DNA from: JANSXG01 sp965652425
GTDB lineage: Bacteria > Planctomycetota > Phycisphaerae > Phycisphaerales > UBA1924
Assembly (NCBI GenBank): GCA_965652425.1
Contig: CBFGVX010000108.1
Coordinates: forward strand, 1 to 7,755
DNA length: 7,755 bases
Direction: 5' to 3'
The notes beneath the pieces are model-generated. The model was not told the DNA's origin, did no database searches, and was given only the letters and a program-made list of their open reading frames with translations. A program made the translations under genes and the position numbers. Shown one piece after another: positions 5,182 to 7,755 of this stretch; position 1 is the first letter of the stretch; each line of letters opens with the position of its first letter.

Positions 5182-6603
5182 TCAGCCGCGGGCGGGCGTG
5201 AGCAGGTCCTCGGGGCGCTTGAGCAGCTCAACGATCCGAGCGAGGCAGCGGGCCGCGGCGGCGCCGTCCACCGAGCGGTGGTCGCAGGTCAGACTCATCG
5301 GCAAGAGCTTGGCGATGCGGATCGCACCGCGATCGGCGACGACACCCTCGTACACCCGACCGACCGCGAGGATCGCGACCTCGGGGTAGTTGATGATCGG
5401 CGTCGCGTACTTGCCGGCGTAGCTGCCGACATTGCTGATCGTGAAGGTCGAGCCCATCAGGCGCTCGCGAGGCACCGAACGGTCACGGGTCATCCGGGCG
5501 AGATCGGTGATCTGGCGTCCGAGTTCGAGCACACCCATGTCGTCGGCGTGCGGGATGACCGGTACGGCGAGGCCGTGCTCGGTGTCGGTCGCCATGCCGA
5601 TGTGGACCCGCTTGTGGCGGATGATCTGCTCGTTCTCGTCGTCGATGTACGCGTTGAGCTCCGGGAAGTCCTGAAGGGCCCGGCAGACGGCGCTGATCAC
5701 GAAGGGCAGGAAACTGACCTTCTCGCCGCTGGCTTTGGCCATCTGCTTGCGGGTGTGGTCGAGTTCGGTGACATCGGCGTCGTCCATGACCGAGAAGTGC
5801 ACCGCGCGGTCCACGGACTCGCGCAGGCGGTTGGCGATGGTCCGCCGTACGCCGCGCACCGGGATGATCGTCGAATCGCCCTGCACATCGGGGATGAGCA
5901 CCGGCGGGCGCTCGACGACCTGCTGCTGAGGCACGGTGGTCGCGAGGTTGCTGGAGCTCTGCTTCTGGGGCTGCGGGGCGGGCTTGGTGGGCTGCGGGGC
6001 CGGGGCCTGCTGACGGGGCGTTTCGCTCCTCGGTGCGGGTTTGGCTTGCCCGTTGTTCGACGAACCGCCGCCCGCCGCTGCGCGGACATCCTTCTCGGTC
6101 ACGCGACCGGCGATGCCGGTGCCCTGCACGCTGTCGATGTTCACGCCGAGGTCGCGTGCGATACGGCGCACGGCCGGGGTCGCCAAGGCCTTGCCCTCCT
6201 GGGCGCTGACCGCGCCGAGCGATCCGCTCATGGTGCCGACGACGGTCCCGTCGTCCTCGCGCTCTTCCTGACCGGCGGCTTCCGCCTGCACGGCCTGCTT
6301 CGCGCCGCTCTGCGTCGGGTCCGGAGTCGACGCCTCTTCGCCGCCTTCGCTCTCGTAGGTCCACGCCGGGTTGCCGACCTTCAGGATCTCGCCGACCTCG
6401 CCGAACAGCTCCTTGATGACTCCCGCGCGAGGCGAGGGCACTTCAACGAGCGCCTTGTCGGTCTCCATCTCCGCCACGATGTCGTGCTCTTCGACATGGT
6501 CGCCGGGCTTGACCTTCCAGGAGATCAGCTCGGCCTCGTGCACGCCTTCGCCGAGGTCGGGAAGGATGAAGACATTGGGATCGGAAGAGACATGTCCGGC
6601 CAT
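5182..6603 (-). CDS. Dihydrolipoamide acyltransferase (E2) of a 2-oxo acid dehydrogenase complex
   Basis: Core E2 subunit that moves an acyl group from the lipoyl arm to CoA; cytosolic. At 473 residues it has the full domain order. The single lipoyl domain is at about 10-84, with the lipoylated K50 in METDKALVEV. A linker (85-135) leads to the peripheral-subunit-binding domain at about 138-175 (ATPAVRRIARDLGVNI, GTGIAGRVTEKDV). A Pro/Gln/Ala-rich swinging linker spans 180-235, and the catalytic domain about 245-470 has GSTFTISNVGS and the active site DHRSVDG (H442, D446). The catalytic motifs look closest to pyruvate or branched-chain type E2, but substrate cannot be settled from this gene alone. 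ATG 6603 has AGAGG 8 nt upstream. E1 and E3 genes are not adjacent: the neighbour upstream is a divergent acetyltransferase and the downstream side ends in a terminator, so the other subunits must lie elsewhere. Confidence 0.95.
   Translation of the reverse strand: MAGHVSSDPNVFILPDLGEGVHEAELISWKVKPGDHVEEHDIVAEMETDKALVEVPSPRAGVIKELFGEVGEILKVGNPAWTYESEGGEEASTPDPTQSGAKQAVQAEAAGQEEREDDGTVVGTMSGSLGAVSAQEGKALATPAVRRIARDLGVNIDSVQGTGIAGRVTEKDVRAAAGGGSSNNGQAKPAPRSETPRQQAPAPQPTKPAPQPQKQSSSNLATTVPQQQVVERPPVLIPDVQGDSTIIPVRGVRRTIANRLRESVDRAVHFSVMDDADVTELDHTRKQMAKASGEKVSFLPFVISAVCRALQDFPELNAYIDDENEQIIRHKRVHIGMATDTEHGLAVPVIPHADDMGVLELGRQITDLARMTRDRSVPRERLMGSTFTISNVGSYAGKYATPIINYPEVAILAVGRVYEGVVADRGAIRIAKLLPMSLTCDHRSVDGAAAARCLARIVELLKRPEDLLTPARG
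5968..6000 (-). repeat. Short tandem repeat in the E2 swinging linker
   Basis: The 12-base string GGGCTGCGGGGC occurs at 5968-5979 and again at 5989-6000, a 21-base (seven-codon) period. It encodes the repeated APQP units of the flexible linker around residues 201-213. Such in-frame repeats are expected to vary in number between strains. Confidence 0.55.
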
Positions 6604-6719
6604 TCGAAAATCCTCTCAACGCGGCGGAAACGGGGGAACCACAGCCACCGGGAATCGGCGCTCGATCCGGCGTTCGCCGCACCTGGTCGGGGGTTTGTGC
6701 GGGTATTCGCGAGCGTCCG

Positions 6720-6728
6720 ATTGTAGCA
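6720..6728 (-). promoter_or_regulatory. Candidate extended -10 promoter of the E2 gene
   Basis: The minus strand reads TGC followed by TACAAT, a full TGn extension plus five of six matches to TATAAT. No convincing -35 is seen. Transcription would start near 6713, giving a leader of about 110 nt. The box ends 7 bp before the first base of the divergent acetyltransferase gene, so the two promoters must overlap or exclude each other. Confidence 0.45.
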
Positions 6729-6735
6729 TGAGACG

Positions 6736-7575
6736 ATGGCTCAGGCAGACCCCGTACCCGCACCACCTCCGGTCCCTTTCGCCCCGTGGGAAATCGCGGA
6801 AATCGAGGGGCGTCGGCAGGCCGAGGTCGTCCGGACCCTGTCCAAGGAACACCGCGCCTGGGCCGGCGGGATCGCGGCGTTCGACGAACCCGGATCGTGG
6901 GTCAATCAGGTCATCCACGCCGGCTCGGCGGGCGAGGTGACGCTGGCCGAGGTCGAGGACATCGCCTCATGGTTCGAAGAGCGGGGGGCCGAACCGAAGA
7001 TCGTGATCACGCCCTACGCCCATCCATCCCTTCGTCGGTCGCTGGCCGGGGCGGGGTTCGTCCTCAAGACGATCGAAACGCTGCTGGTCGCCGACCTGAC
7101 CGGGGTCGCCGTCGAACCCGCTTTGCCCGATGGCCTGTCGCTGCACCGCATCGACAAGTCGGATGCGGCGGATGTCGAGCGATACGCCGCGTTCGCCTCG
7201 CGGATTCACTTCGGCGAAGAACCGAGCCGGACGCTGGTGGACACGCTCAGGCGCGCGGTGCTCCATCCGCGCTCGATCAACCACCTGCTGCTCGACGGCG
7301 AGACCCTCGTCGCAGTCTGCGGCTGCGAGCGATTCGAGCACCTCGGCGCGCTCTGGGACGGCGCCGTGGCGGAGTCACACCGACGACGGGGCCTCCAGCG
7401 GCTGATGATCGAGATTCGGCTCCACATCCTGCGCGACCTCGGCCTGCGCTGGGCCACCATCGCCAGCGAACCGACGATCGGCACCGAGCGGAATGCCCTG
7501 CGAGCGGGCATGCGCCCGGCGTACCCGCGCCTGGAGATGATCCGGCCGGGGGAGGGTCTGGTGCCGAGCCCGTGA
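6736..7575 (+). CDS. GNAT-family N-acetyltransferase
   Basis: A 279-residue protein with the C-terminal acetyl-CoA fold of the GNAT superfamily. The core is at about 130-270: the strand-rich NHLLLDGETLVAVCGCERF, the strand LWDGAVAESHRRRGLQRLM with the pyrophosphate-binding loop H215-R-R-R-G-L (the Q/RxxGxG/A motif in degenerate form), the long helix that follows, WATIASEPTIGTERNALRAGMRPAYPRLEMIR, and a final strand. Residues about 30-120 carry a half-domain (EVEDIASWFEERG, ITPYAHPSLRRSLAGAGF) that looks like a CoA-loop-lacking GNAT repeat, as in two-domain members. Acceptor substrate unknown; both small molecules and proteins are possible. The start ATG 6736 has no clear ribosome site and a -10-like TAGCAT ends 6 nt before it, so a leaderless message is possible. 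Its TGA is 2 bp from the stop of the converging next gene. Confidence 0.85.
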   Translation: MAQADPVPAPPPVPFAPWEIAEIEGRRQAEVVRTLSKEHRAWAGGIAAFDEPGSWVNQVIHAGSAGEVTLAEVEDIASWFEERGAEPKIVITPYAHPSLRRSLAGAGFVLKTIETLLVADLTGVAVEPALPDGLSLHRIDKSDAADVERYAAFASRIHFGEEPSRTLVDTLRRAVLHPRSINHLLLDGETLVAVCGCERFEHLGALWDGAVAESHRRRGLQRLMIEIRLHILRDLGLRWATIASEPTIGTERNALRAGMRPAYPRLEMIRPGEGLVPSP

Positions 7576-7577
7576 GA

Positions 7578-7755
7578 TCAACCGCCGTTGTCGTCGGGCA
7601 GCGGCTTGCTGACCCGGAACGAGCGGTGGGGGCCGTAGCGAAACTCCTGCTTTGTGAAGGGCACGCCCAGATACGCCGCGAGCCAATGGCCGACGCGATC
7701 CGCATCCGTCGTGGTGAGCAGATGAACATGGCGATCATGCTTCAGATCATCGACG
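7578..7755 (-). CDS. Unrecognised protein, C-terminal 58 residues
   Basis: The minus-strand frame is open from the right edge to TGA at 7580-7578, giving 58 residues; the start lies outside the window. The visible part has His/Asp-rich HDRHVHLLTTTDADRVGHWL, then AAYLGVPFTKQEFRYGPHRS and a polar DDNGG tail. Codon use and GC agree with the host genes, and it converges on the acetyltransferase with a 2-bp gap, which supports a real gene end. I do not recognise the family and assign no function. Confidence 0.6.
   Translation of the reverse strand, partial: VDDLKHDRHVHLLTTTDADRVGHWLAAYLGVPFTKQEFRYGPHRSFRVSKPLPDDNGG

Noticed and set aside
4815..5231. Minus-strand frame of 138 codons in the gap next to E2
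   Set aside because: It overlaps the E2 coding end, crosses both terminators and lacks any recognisable pattern; chance opening in GC-rich DNA.
5155..6726. Long plus-strand open frame of 523 codons across the E2 gene
   Set aside because: Antisense shadow of a complete E2 with lipoyl and HxxxDG motifs; it also starts inside the E2 terminator stem.

Overview
The window looks like bacterial chromosome from a GC-rich genome. Sampled 60-base blocks in the housekeeping genes reach about 70-72% GC (42/60 at 121-180, 43/60 at 2041-2100). A planctomycete (Phycisphaerae-like) host is my best guess from the style of the proteins, but nothing seen here proves it. There are no rRNA or tRNA genes, insertion sequences or CRISPR arrays.

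Layout, left to right: (1) the 3' part of a SRPBCC-fold gene (+); (2) a compositionally distinct two-gene module at about 439-1991 (sampled blocks 45% and 53% GC), made of a divergent pair: a coiled-coil/winged-helix-like protein with a TTG start (-) and a protein with two zinc ribbons plus a third Cys/His cluster (+); (3) asnS, asparaginyl-tRNA synthetase (-); (4) an exported thioredoxin-fold protein with a long helical C-terminus (+), divergent from asnS across 312 bp; (5) a 395-bp gap with two strong hairpin terminators; (6) a full-length E2 acyltransferase of a 2-oxo acid dehydrogenase complex (-), apparently transcribed alone; (7) a GNAT-family acetyltransferase (+), divergent from E2; (8) the last 58 codons of an unrecognised gene (-) that runs off the right edge.

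The housekeeping genes are not one pathway: translation (asnS), envelope thiol-redox chemistry (thioredoxin-like) and central carbon metabolism (E2). Strands alternate throughout, so most genes are probably transcribed singly. The part worth a second look is the low-GC pair at 452-1991. Both of its genes end almost exactly where a host gene ends (13 bp from the SRPBCC gene; 4 bp overlap with asnS), as if a compact divergent cassette had landed between two convergent genes. Its shared intergenic region holds a dense set of inverted repeats, including repeated GATTGC half-sites and a dyad over an extended -10 box. This suggests tight or self-regulated expression. The function of the pair is unknown; a regulated accessory or defence-like module is a hypothesis only. 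A second regulatory candidate is a near-perfect 24-bp palindrome upstream of the thioredoxin-like gene.
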